Shown: in pieces, positions 1 through 7,224 of the stretch
How the letters are laid out: each line of letters opens with the position of its first letter
Position numbering within the stretch: the stretch's first letter is position 1
Assembly (NCBI RefSeq): GCF_030142075.1
Contig: NZ_CP126241.1
Coordinates: 2,232,001 to 2,296,000 of the forward strand
DNA: 64,000 nt
Source: Arthrobacter sp. zg-Y20
GTDB taxonomy: Bacteria > Actinomycetota > Actinomycetes > Actinomycetales > Micrococcaceae
Direction: 5' to 3'
The notes under the pieces: generated by a model
Told to the model about the DNA's origin: nothing
The model's input: only the letters and a program-made list of their open reading frames with translations
Database searches by the model: none
Position numbers and translations under genes: made by a program

Positions 1-1272
1 GGACGGCATCTCCACCTGCCCCACCTGGATCCAGTCGTACCCTTCGGAGACGACCTCCCAGAGGCTCTTCTCCGGGTCGATGCCGCCGCGGGACTGGTCC
101 ACGTAGGAAATCTTTACCGAGTCACCGATCTTCAGCTCGCCGCCGTCGAGCTCTTCGAGCCCAACGATGGTCTTGAACAGGGTGGACTTACCCACGCCGT
201 TCGGGCCGATAACGCCCACAATGCCGTTGCGGGGCAGGGAGAAGGACAACCCGTCGATCAGCTGCCGGTCGCCGAAGCCCTTCTGCAGGCCCTTGGCCTC
301 CAGCACCAGTGAACCCAGGCGCGGGCCCGGCGGGATCTGGATTTCTTCGAAGTCCAGCTTCCGGGTGCGGTCCGCTTCGGCTGCCATCTCTTCGTAGCGT
401 GCCAGGCGGGCCTTCGACTTGGTCTGGCGGCCCTTGGCATTGGACCGCACCCAGTCCAGTTCGTCCGTGAGGCGCTTGGCGAGCTTCTGGTCCTTTTTGC
501 CCTGGACTTCCAGGCGCGCGCGCTTCTTTTCGAGGTACGTGGAGTAGTTGCCTTCGTACGGGTACAGGTGGCCGCGGTCGACTTCGGCGATCCACTCGGC
601 CACGTGGTCCAGGAAGTACCGGTCGTGGGTCACGGCCAGTACGGCGCCGTGGTAGGAGGAGAGGTGCTGTTCGAGCCACAGCACGCTCTCGGCGTCCAAG
701 TGGTTGGTGGGCTCATCGAGGAGCAGCAGGTCCGGCTTCTGCAGCAGCAGCTTGCACAGCGCCACGCGTCGGCGCTCACCTCCGGAGAGGAGGGTGACGT
801 CGGCGTCCGGCGGCGGGCAGCGCAGCGCGTCCATGGCCTGTTCGAGCTGGGAATCGATGTCCCACGCATCGGCGGCGTCGATGGCTTCCTGCAGCTTGCC
901 CATTTCCTCCAGCAGGGAGTCGAAGTCCGCGTCGGGCTGTGACATCTCTTCAGAGATCTCGTTGAAGCGCTGGATCTTGCCGTAGATCTCGCCTACGCCT
1001 TCCTGGACGTTGCCCAGGACGGTCTTTTCTTCGTTCAGCGGCGGCTCCTGCAGCAGGATGCCCACCGTGTAGCCGGCGCTGAGCCGGGCTTCACCGTTGG
1101 AGGGGGTGTCCAATCCGGCCATGATTTTCAGGATGGTGGACTTACCCGCACCGTTGGGACCCACCACGCCGATCTTGGCACCGGGGTAGAAGGACATGCT
1201 TACGTCGTCGAGGATTACTTTGTCGCCAACGGCCTTGCGGGCCTTGGTCATCGTGTAGATAAATTCCGCCAT
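1..1272 (-). CDS. ettA: Energy-dependent translational throttle protein EttA (ABC-F ATPase), 3' part outside window
   Basis: This is a soluble ABC-F protein that binds the ribosomal E site and gates elongation according to ATP/ADP ratio. The first 424 codons are visible and the rest runs off the left edge; the family is about 555-560 residues. Domain 1 has Walker A GPNGAGKST at about residues 38-46, signature LSGGERRR at 162-169 and Walker B LLLLDEPTNHLD at 182-193. The charged inter-domain linker spans about 245-310. A second Walker A, GPNGVGKST, lies near 356-364. The ATG at 1272 gives the family's usual start MAEFIY. The family assignment is firm; the translational role is taken from the Escherichia coli protein. 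Confidence 0.96.
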   Translation of the reverse strand, partial: MAEFIYTMTKARKAVGDKVILDDVSMSFYPGAKIGVVGPNGAGKSTILKIMAGLDTPSNGEARLSAGYTVGILLQEPPLNEEKTVLGNVQEGVGEIYGKIQRFNEISEEMSQPDADFDSLLEEMGKLQEAIDAADAWDIDSQLEQAMDALRCPPPDADVTLLSGGERRRVALCKLLLQKPDLLLLDEPTNHLDAESVLWLEQHLSSYHGAVLAVTHDRYFLDHVAEWIAEVDRGHLYPYEGNYSTYLEKKRARLEVQGKKDQKLAKRLTDELDWVRSNAKGRQTKSKARLARYEEMAAEADRTRKLDFEEIQIPPGPRLGSLVLEAKGLQKGFGDRQLIDGLSFSLPRNGIVGVIGPNGVGKSTLFKTIVGLEELDGGELKIGDSVKISYVDQSRGGIDPEKSLWEVVSEGYDWIQVGQVEMPS

Positions 1273-1360
1273 ATCTACAAGGCTAATGTGTCAGCGCCGA
1301 TATATTCCATTTATCCGGATCCGGCACGACAACCGGGCCGCCCCGACGCATCCGTATCGG

Positions 1361-1861
1361 TCAGTTCCCCACGAAACAGCGTCCGCCGGCGAGGACCGGC
1401 AGGACGCTGACCGTGACCTTGCCGTCCCGGACTTCGCCGAAGATACATTCACCGCCCTCGACCGCTGCCCCCTGGATGGCATCGACGTCCAGGCCGGTGG
1501 GCGTTCGGTCCGCGGACACCTCCACGCTCGGCTCGGCAAAACCGGCGGCCACGAAAGCCTGCATGATGCCGCTCCGGTCAGGTGACGGTTCCGCCCCGGC
1601 CAACTCTTCCAACCGGGCCTTCAGCGCCAGTGCTTCCGGGCTGTCCCCGGCCTGCCGGGCCGCTGGATCCTCAGTTTGGGCGCCGGCATTTTGGGTGCCG
1701 GCCCCGGACGGTACCGGCTGGCCGGACTCCCCCGCAGCGGCCCCGCAGCCTACTGCCCCGACGGCGAGCGCCATGGTTAACAGGAGCACGGCCGGTACCC
1801 GGAGGAAGGTGCCGGGTGCCGTGGGCACCAGGGAGGGCGTTCGGCTCGGGTCATGTGTCAC
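1361..1861 (-). CDS. Small secreted lipoprotein, DUF6993-like
   Basis: This 166-residue protein has a hydrophobic signal segment (about 22-38) ending in a lipobox A-V-G-C with Cys39, so it is probably lipid-anchored outside the membrane. A Gly/Gln/Ala-rich spacer follows, then a folded domain of about 90 residues. That domain has one Cys in GECIFGE and a second in GRCFVG at the C-terminus, which could form a disulfide. The start is GTG with no clear Shine-Dalgarno. It resembles the family annotated as DUF6993 in Arthrobacter; that family name is from memory. No function is known. It lies between ettA and ssb on the same strand with its own spacing. Confidence 0.7.
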   Translation of the reverse strand: MTHDPSRTPSLVPTAPGTFLRVPAVLLLTMALAVGAVGCGAAAGESGQPVPSGAGTQNAGAQTEDPAARQAGDSPEALALKARLEELAGAEPSPDRSGIMQAFVAAGFAEPSVEVSADRTPTGLDVDAIQGAAVEGGECIFGEVRDGKVTVSVLPVLAGGRCFVGN

Positions 1862-1920
1862 CGGGCGATTGTGTCATGCAGCACAGGAAGTGGCCACCGA
1901 ACCCGCTGAACGTCAACGCG

Positions 1921-2547
1921 CTAGAACGGAGCGGCGGCACGGTCCCGTTCCGGCTGGTCCGCGTCTGCGTCAGCATCTCCTCGGCCCGGTGATTCGTCCC
2001 TTCCGCCGGGCTGGAGGGAATCCGCATCCTGGTCTGCATCGGGAAGTTCACCGGTCAGCGGATCCGCCAACCGGCCAAACGAATCGGTGAGGTCCGTGTC
2101 CTGCCCGAACGGATTGGCTGCCGCATCGGGGCTTCCAACCGGATAGCCGTCAGGGCGGGACCCTGCGTCGGCGCGGTCGCTTGTTCCGGAGACCGTGCGC
2201 CGGAAGCTGGCTGTTCCCCACATCAGGTCGTGGCCCACGGTGTCTGCATCAATGTCGGCGCTGGTACCGCTGCGCCCGTCCTCCGTTGCCCACTGTCGGA
2301 GCCGGAGCCGCCCCGTGACCACCACGCGGTCTCCCTTGTGGATGCTGAACGCCGCGTTGGTGGCGAGCTGGCGGAAGAGGCTTACGGCGTACCAGTTGGT
2401 CTGGCCGTCCAGCCAGCTGCCCGCGTCCCGGTCATAACGCCGCTCCGTGGTGCACATCCGGAAGCTGGCTACGGCCAGTCCGTTGTCGGTGGTGTTCTGG
2501 CGCAGTTCGGTGGCTACATAGCCGCGGAGCGTAATGGTGTCACTCAT
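1921..2547 (-). CDS. ssb: Single-stranded DNA-binding protein, second-type SSB
   Basis: This 208-residue protein binds ssDNA. An OB fold covers about residues 1-105, beginning MSDTITLRGYVAT, with family-typical GDRVVVTGRLRLRQW near the fourth strand. A disordered, Asp/Gly/Pro-rich tail fills the rest. The start is the ATG at 2547, preceded by AAGGCAGGA; the frame stays open upstream but without SSB homology. The tail ends in RDRAAAPF, not the acidic DDDxPF tip that recruits repair and replication partners. It is therefore more likely a paralogue (SsbB-like) than the essential SsbA, which usually sits with rpsF and rpsR. This fits a stress or competence role, which is inference. Confidence 0.85.
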   Translation of the reverse strand: MSDTITLRGYVATELRQNTTDNGLAVASFRMCTTERRYDRDAGSWLDGQTNWYAVSLFRQLATNAAFSIHKGDRVVVTGRLRLRQWATEDGRSGTSADIDADTVGHDLMWGTASFRRTVSGTSDRADAGSRPDGYPVGSPDAAANPFGQDTDLTDSFGRLADPLTGELPDADQDADSLQPGGRDESPGRGDADADADQPERDRAAAPF

Positions 2548-2686
2548 AGGGTCCTGCCTTCGGGTCGTTGGGTCCGGCCAGTCTTCTCCGCTGCACCGTC
2601 CCGGTCCGCCTCCAGACGGGCACGTGTGGACGCCGGACGGATGCAGGACCTCCCGGGGATCCTGTGGAGGAAAGGCTGTCCCTGCG

Positions 2687-3850
2687 TCAAACCGGCGGTT
2701 CATTCTGTGCCAGGGCCCAGCAGGCAAAGTCGCTGATAGCCGCTGCCGCCGCGCGGGAACGAACCGAAGCGAAGTAATCAAAGGAGTGCTGGGCCCCGGG
2801 AAGCGGGCACCAGACCACGGGACGGCGGGACACTCCCCGCAGCATGTCCGCGAAGCCCCTGGCGTGGCCAATGGGCACTACGTTGTCCTTGCATCCGTGG
2901 AGGATAAAAAACGGGGGTGCGTCCGGCCGGGCGTACGCTGCCGGTGTGCTGCCGGGGTCCTCCCCAGCCACCCGGCCGTAATAGCCGTACAGGCATACTG
3001 CCGCCGCTACGGACGTGTCGGTTTCCTCGAAACCGGGCTGCAGCTCCGGACGGTTGGCGGTCAGAGCTGCAAATGCCGCCAGGAAGCCACCGGCGGAACT
3101 CCCCGCCACAACCGGCGGTCCGGTGCCCACACCGTGTTGGGCGCCCTGGGTGCGCACCCATGCAATGACACGTTTGGCATCCACCGCATAGTCCGGGAAC
3201 TGCGCCCCGGGTGCGAGCCGGTAGTTGGCGCTGATACAGCTCCAACCTCGGGAGGCCAGCAAATACAGCAGATACAGGGCTTCCCGGTCCTTTGCCCCGG
3301 AGACGAACCGCCCGCCGTGAAAGTGTACAAAGACCGGTCCTGCCTGCGGCCCGCCCCAGGGCAGGTAAAGGTCAAGGGTGTTGTCCTTCCCCGCAGGTCC
3401 GTACTGCAGGTTGCGGATGTGCCTGACACCGTGCAGGCGGCGCCGGAAGGGCAGGAAGATCCCGGCCAAGACATCCCGCAGCCCGAAGGGAGCATGCTCA
3501 GGCCCCGTGGAGTAACGGTGCCCGCCGGCCGAAAGGCCTTCGTTCAAGGCCTGCACGGGAGCGGTGCTGCTGCGGACCGCACGCCATCCCGTCAGCAGGA
3601 GCCCCGCCGCGACCAGGACCATGCCGGCAGCGCCCGCCGCGCCGGCAGGTGTGGACGTGTCCCCCTCCACCACCGCCAGCGCCGTCGCGGCTGCACCCAG
3701 CAGAAGCGGGAAAACCGGAGCTTCGCTGAAGGTCATTCCGACGATGTACGCGCCGGTCGAGAGCCGGGACCTCCCCTTTCCCGGCGGCCACAGTGCGCAA
3801 TATGTGCTGAGCCCGAGCAGCAAAACGGTGAGGAGGTAACCGGCTGGCAC
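2687..3850 (-). CDS. Membrane-tethered alpha/beta hydrolase (HSL/BD-FAE type esterase)
   Basis: This 387-residue protein has three predicted N-terminal membrane segments (about 4-20, 43-62, 72-90), followed by an esterase domain. The oxyanion-hole motif HGG is at 178-180. The nucleophile elbow G-S-S-A-G puts Ser252 in place, and Asp322 (CKDNVVP) and His355 (AQHSFD) complete the triad. HGG plus GxSxG is the hormone-sensitive-lipase pattern, so it probably cleaves acyl or other small esters at the membrane; the substrate is unknown. I chose the GTG at 3850 because AAAGGAG lies just upstream. The frame is open further 5', but that would run into the tRNA-side hairpin. Confidence 0.85.
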   Translation of the reverse strand: MPAGYLLTVLLLGLSTYCALWPPGKGRSRLSTGAYIVGMTFSEAPVFPLLLGAAATALAVVEGDTSTPAGAAGAAGMVLVAAGLLLTGWRAVRSSTAPVQALNEGLSAGGHRYSTGPEHAPFGLRDVLAGIFLPFRRRLHGVRHIRNLQYGPAGKDNTLDLYLPWGGPQAGPVFVHFHGGRFVSGAKDREALYLLYLLASRGWSCISANYRLAPGAQFPDYAVDAKRVIAWVRTQGAQHGVGTGPPVVAGSSAGGFLAAFAALTANRPELQPGFEETDTSVAAAVCLYGYYGRVAGEDPGSTPAAYARPDAPPFFILHGCKDNVVPIGHARGFADMLRGVSRRPVVWCPLPGAQHSFDYFASVRSRAAAAAISDFACWALAQNEPPV

Positions 3851-3899
3851 TGCAGCTCCTTTGAGCGTGCCTGTCCTGACCGGCCTGAGCCTACGCTGC

Positions 3900-3932
3900 C
3901 ATGCCCGGCACGCGCAGCGCGTGCCGGGCATG
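3900..3932. terminator. Strong inverted repeat between tRNA-Arg and esterase gene
   Basis: Two 16-nt arms (3900-3915 and 3917-3932) are perfectly complementary around a single base. On the minus strand it follows tRNA-Arg and precedes the esterase start, so it probably ends tRNA transcripts. No U-run follows it; a T-run on the minus strand at 3951-3956 lies just before it instead. Confidence 0.5.
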
Positions 3933-3957
3933 GCGTAAGGGAGCGGACACAAAAAAG

Positions 3958-4030
3958 TGCCCCCGGCGCGACTCGAACGCGCAACCTACGGATTAGAAGG
4001 CCGTTGCTCTATCCATTGAGCTACGGGGGC
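3958..4030 (-). tRNA. tRNA-Arg (anticodon TCT)
   Basis: The 73-nt cloverleaf has acceptor arms GCCCCCG and CGGGGGC, a D arm beginning GCTCAATGG, anticodon loop CTTCTAA (anticodon TCT) and T arm GCGCG-TTCGAGT-CGCGC. The discriminator base is A and CCA is not encoded. It reads AGA codons, which are rare in this GC-rich genome. Confidence 0.95.
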
Positions 4031-4122
4031 AACCACACGATGATACTACGGACCCTGCCCCGCCCTGCCCCTGGGCCTTCCCGCCGCAGCCCCGCCCCCG
4101 TGCGGAAGCCACGCCAAAAAAA

Positions 4123-4134
4123 GAATTCGAATTC
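4123..4134. promoter_or_regulatory. Perfect 12-bp palindrome upstream of the DUF4397 gene
   Basis: GAATTCGAATTC is a self-complementary AT-rich site in otherwise GC-rich DNA, directly after a seven-A tract (4116-4122). It is about 90 bp upstream of the DUF4397 start. It could be an operator or promoter spacer element; nothing ties it to a known regulator. Confidence 0.25.
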
Positions 4135-4224
4135 CGTGCATCCATTCCGCCTGCCCCGGAAGTAGTAGGGGTGTAAGTCAAAAACCCGTACCGGTGGGTG
4201 CGGCAACTAAAAGGAGCACAGACC

Positions 4225-5046
4225 ATGCGTAAGACCGCAACCGCTATCGCGGCCCTCGGCGTAGGCGCCGCAACAGCGTTCTCGGCCGTACCGGCCTCCG
4301 CCGCCGATACCGACACGGCTAAGCTCTCCGTCCTGCACGCTGTGCCGGACACTACCGTTGACGTGTACGTCAACGGAACGCTCACCCTGGATAACTTCAT
4401 GCCAGGCCAGATGGCCGGGCCGCTGGACCTGCCTGGCGGCAACTACCAGCTTGCCATCACCGCCGCGGATGCGCCGGATGCCTCCGCGCCCATCATCGGC
4501 CCGATCTCCGCAGACCTCGCGGCCGGCGGAAACTACACTGCCACGGCAAATCTGGACGCCTCGGGCAAACCCACGGCCATCCTCTTCACCAACGACACGT
4601 CCATGGTGGAAGCCGGCAAGTCCCGGCTCACGGTCCGCCATGTGGCTGCCGCCCCCGCAGTGGATGTCCTGGCCAACGGTTCCCCTGTGATCCAGGGCCT
4701 GACCAATCCCAATGAAAAGGTCCTCACCGTCGACCCCGGAACCATCTCCGCCTCCGTTGCCGCCGCCGGAACTACCGATCCGGTTATCGGTCCGGCAGAC
4801 CTCGCGCTGGGTGAGGGCACCAACACCATCGTCTACGCCTGGGGATCGCTGGAGGCCGGAAACCTGGCCCTGGCTACCCAGACCATCGACGGGATGGCCT
4901 CGGCTCCGCACGCAGTCCCGGGTGCACTGGAGCAGGCAGGCCAGGACCAGCAGGGCACGGTCGCTGCCGCCGCTGCCGGCGGTGCCGCCCTTCTCGCCCT
5001 GGGCGCCGTCCTGCTTCGCCGCCGCACCGCAGCCGGCAGCAAGTAG
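4225..5046 (+). CDS. Exported DUF4397-repeat protein with C-terminal membrane anchor
   Basis: This 273-residue protein has a signal peptide (about 1-27, ending ASA). Two beta-rich DUF4397 repeats follow: the first, about 33-140, begins KLSVLHAVPD; the second, about 143-235, begins RLTVRHVAAAP. The end has a hydrophobic segment (about 243-264) and an RRR tail, giving sorting-signal geometry, but no LPxTG precedes it. The ATG at 4225 has AAAAGGAG nine bases upstream. It opens a module with a class F sortase, ECF sigma, anti-sigma and M50 protease, and is a likely output of that regulator. Function of DUF4397 is unknown; cell-surface location is inferred. Confidence 0.85.
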   Translation: MRKTATAIAALGVGAATAFSAVPASAADTDTAKLSVLHAVPDTTVDVYVNGTLTLDNFMPGQMAGPLDLPGGNYQLAITAADAPDASAPIIGPISADLAAGGNYTATANLDASGKPTAILFTNDTSMVEAGKSRLTVRHVAAAPAVDVLANGSPVIQGLTNPNEKVLTVDPGTISASVAAAGTTDPVIGPADLALGEGTNTIVYAWGSLEAGNLALATQTIDGMASAPHAVPGALEQAGQDQQGTVAAAAAGGAALLALGAVLLRRRTAAGSK

Positions 5047-5064
5047 TACGGACCACCCCAACCC

Positions 5065-5112
5065 CCCGGTGCTGCAGCGCTCTCCCGCCCCTTTCCGCGC
5101 TGCAGCACCGGG
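5065..5112 (+). terminator. Long hairpin between DUF4397 gene and sortase gene
   Basis: Perfect 16-nt arms at 5065-5080 and 5097-5112 enclose a 16-nt C/T-rich loop. It ends 25 bases before the sortase start and has no U-run. It may attenuate transcription so the exported protein is made in excess over the enzyme, or stabilise the upstream message. Confidence 0.5.
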
Positions 5113-5137
5113 TTCACCCTTCCCGGAGGAACCATCC

Positions 5138-5791
5138 ATGCCCTCAGCTCCCCTCCGCCGGCTCGCCGCGGCAGTATTCCTCTCGGCAGCTGTTGCCGGC
5201 ACTGCTGCCTGCGGAGGCAGCCAGCCGCCGTCGGCCGGACCGGACGCATCAGTAACCGCCGCGCCGGGGGCGTCGTCGCCAGCCCCTTCCGCCGCGGCAG
5301 AGCCGGTACCGATTCGCCAGGCCACCCCCACCCCGGCTGAGGAGATTCCGGATCCCGTCGGCATCAGCGTGGACGGTACCGGCATCGAACTGGAAGTCAT
5401 TCCCGTGGGCCAGGAACCCAACGGGGCCATGACCCTGCCCAACAACCATTACCAGGCCGGCTGGTACCGCTTCGGACCGGCACCCGGATCTTCGCGCGGC
5501 GCCGCCGTCCTGGCAGCCCATGTGGACTCGCGTACCGAACAGCTTCCCATTGCCGGCCTGGACGAGGTGCCCGCAGGCACGCCGCTTACCGTGACCCGCA
5601 GCGACGGCTCCGTCCTGAGATACACCACCCAAGAGGTGAAGAACATCCCCAAGGCTTCCCTGGACCAGTTCGATCTGTTCGACCGCGGCGGCGCACCCCG
5701 GCTCGAGCTGGTAACCTGCGGCGGCAAGTGGCTCGACTCGGTCGGAGACTATGAAGATAACGTTGTACTCACTGCGGTGCCCGTACCATAG
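5138..5791 (+). CDS. Class F sortase, probable lipoprotein
   Basis: This 217-residue transpeptidase is of the kind that cleaves sorting signals and anchors proteins to peptidoglycan. It has an N-terminal hydrophobic segment ending in Cys25 (lipobox-like G-T-A-A-C), a Pro/Ala/Ser-rich linker to about 70, then the sortase beta-barrel. Catalytic His128 lies in AAHVDS and Cys194 in LVTCGG. No Arg occurs anywhere after Cys194, so the third catalytic residue expected on the following strand is not evident. GGAGGAACC precedes the ATG at 5138. The stop overlaps a possible upstream start of the sigma factor by one base, consistent with an operon. Confidence 0.87.
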   Translation: MPSAPLRRLAAAVFLSAAVAGTAACGGSQPPSAGPDASVTAAPGASSPAPSAAAEPVPIRQATPTPAEEIPDPVGISVDGTGIELEVIPVGQEPNGAMTLPNNHYQAGWYRFGPAPGSSRGAAVLAAHVDSRTEQLPIAGLDEVPAGTPLTVTRSDGSVLRYTTQEVKNIPKASLDQFDLFDRGGAPRLELVTCGGKWLDSVGDYEDNVVLTAVPVP

Positions 5792-5859
5792 TGGCAACCC
5801 AAGAGAGCCGGCCCGTACCTGGTCCGGTCCCGCACGAGTACGGCAGGAGAACGGCACTG

Positions 5860-6435
5860 ATGCCCACCGGCGCCACGGAGCCCGACGCCGCGATGGACCA
5901 CGCCTTCGCTGCGGGCGACGAAACGGCGCTGGCGGATGCCTACCGCCGCTTTTCGCCCCTGATCCGTGCGCTGGCGCTGCGGAAGCTTTTTGACCAGGGC
6001 GCTGCCGACGACGCGGTACAGGAAGTATTCATCCGGGCCTGGAAATACCGGGAAAGTTATTCGCCGGAACGCTCGACGCTCGCGGCCTGGCTTGTCGGCA
6101 TAGGACGAAACGTCGCGGCCGGAATGGCCACGGCCAAGCAGCGAAGCTCCGAAACCCTGGTGGACGAACCGGTCCTGCCCCACGGGCAGCGGACCGAACC
6201 GGCCGGGCCGGACCCCGACGGCGTTGCTGACCGGGTGGTTCTCGATGCCGAGCTGGCCCGGCTCGGGGAACCACAGGGATCCATCCTCCGGCTCGCTTTC
6301 CACGAGGACCTGACACACCAGCAGATATCGGAAAAACTGAAACTACCCTTGGGTACCGTCAAGAGCCATATCCGAAGAAGCCTTGTCCAACTACGCCAGC
6401 GATTGGAGGTCAGCGATGCAGCATCTGTCATCTGA
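5860..6435 (+). CDS. ECF-type RNA polymerase sigma factor (SigK-like)
   Basis: This 191-residue alternative sigma factor has only regions 2 and 4. Region 2 includes DDAVQEVFIRAWKY and the promoter-melting stretch after it; region 4 has the helix-turn-helix around LTHQQISEKLKLPLGTVKSHI. I chose the ATG at 5860, with AGGAGA upstream. A GTG at 5791 is also in frame and touches the sortase stop, but lacks a binding site. The last 20 bases overlap the anti-sigma gene, the standard sign of a sigma/anti-sigma pair. By gene order and the RskA-like partner it resembles SigK; the signal and promoter motif are unknown. Confidence 0.9.
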   Translation: MPTGATEPDAAMDHAFAAGDETALADAYRRFSPLIRALALRKLFDQGAADDAVQEVFIRAWKYRESYSPERSTLAAWLVGIGRNVAAGMATAKQRSSETLVDEPVLPHGQRTEPAGPDPDGVADRVVLDAELARLGEPQGSILRLAFHEDLTHQQISEKLKLPLGTVKSHIRRSLVQLRQRLEVSDAASVI

Positions 6436-7198
6436 AGCGCTGGCCCTGAACGCCTTGGGCGAGGGCACGGCCGAAGAAACCGCGCATCTCCAACAGTGCA
6501 CCCAGTGCACGGCCGAAGTGGAAGCACTGGGCCGCGTTGTGACGGCAGGACGTGCCCCTGCTGCCGGCGCCCTGCCGCATCCGCAGGCCTCGGTCTGGGA
6601 GGGCATCCATTCCTCGCTGGGCCTCGGCGACGCCGTACGCCGGGACCCCTTCGATACGCCCCCTGCCTCAGGCGCGGCGGGATCCGGCCCTGCCCGGGAA
6701 CAGTCCGCACCCGCGGCGGAACCGCAGGCTTCCCCCGTTGCCCTGGACGCAGCCCGTAGCCGCCGCAACCGGCGCCGCCTGCCGCAGATCCTGGCCGCCG
6801 CAGCGGCAGCCGTAGTCCTCGCCGCCGCCGGCACCTGGGGTATTTCCCGGATCCTGGCCGACCGCACCGAGGTAATTGCTGCCGTTGACCTGGCACCACT
6901 GCCGGCCTATCAGGACAGTGGCCGCGCAGAGGTGGACCAGCGGGCCGACGGCGGACGGGAACTGGTGGTGACGGCCAGCGGTGCGGACGCGCAGGGTTTC
7001 CGTGAAGTGTGGCTGATAGCCCCCGATATTGAACGGATGGTCAGCCTGGGCACCATGGAGGGGACGGAGGGCAGGTTCACCATTCCGGCTAACCTTGACC
7101 TCAATGAGTACCCCATTGTTGATATCTCCGATGAACCGTTCGACGGCAACCCCACGCACTCCGGGGATTCAATCCTGCGCGGCGTGCTGGAACCCTGA
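6416..7198 (+). CDS. RskA-like membrane anti-sigma factor with zinc-binding ASD motif
   Basis: This 260-residue protein should hold the adjacent sigma factor inactive at the membrane. The N-terminal anti-sigma domain has the zinc motif H24-x3-C28-x2-C31 (HLQQCTQC). A Pro/Ala linker leads to a positive stretch RRNRRR and one membrane helix (about 124-146). The outer domain (about 150-260) matches the RskA C-terminal type. TTGGAGG precedes the ATG at 6416 inside the sigma gene. In Mycobacterium tuberculosis, RskA is destroyed by regulated proteolysis ending with an M50 protease; here an M50 gene follows 26 bases downstream. Confidence 0.9.
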   Translation: MQHLSSEALALNALGEGTAEETAHLQQCTQCTAEVEALGRVVTAGRAPAAGALPHPQASVWEGIHSSLGLGDAVRRDPFDTPPASGAAGSGPAREQSAPAAEPQASPVALDAARSRRNRRRLPQILAAAAAAVVLAAAGTWGISRILADRTEVIAAVDLAPLPAYQDSGRAEVDQRADGGRELVVTASGADAQGFREVWLIAPDIERMVSLGTMEGTEGRFTIPANLDLNEYPIVDISDEPFDGNPTHSGDSILRGVLEP

Positions 7199-7224
7199 CC
7201 CGGCCGCACGGGCCGGCGGCGCAC

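Noticed and set aside
3958-4030. tRNA-Arg, and likewise tRNA-His and tRNA-Val, considered as integration sites
   Set aside because: I saw no second copy of a tRNA 3' end and no integrase or foreign-looking genes next to them.
2534-4165. Open frame of about 540 codons crossing the esterase gene and tRNA-Arg on the plus strand
   Set aside because: It reads through a tRNA gene and is antisense to a clear hydrolase with an intact triad.
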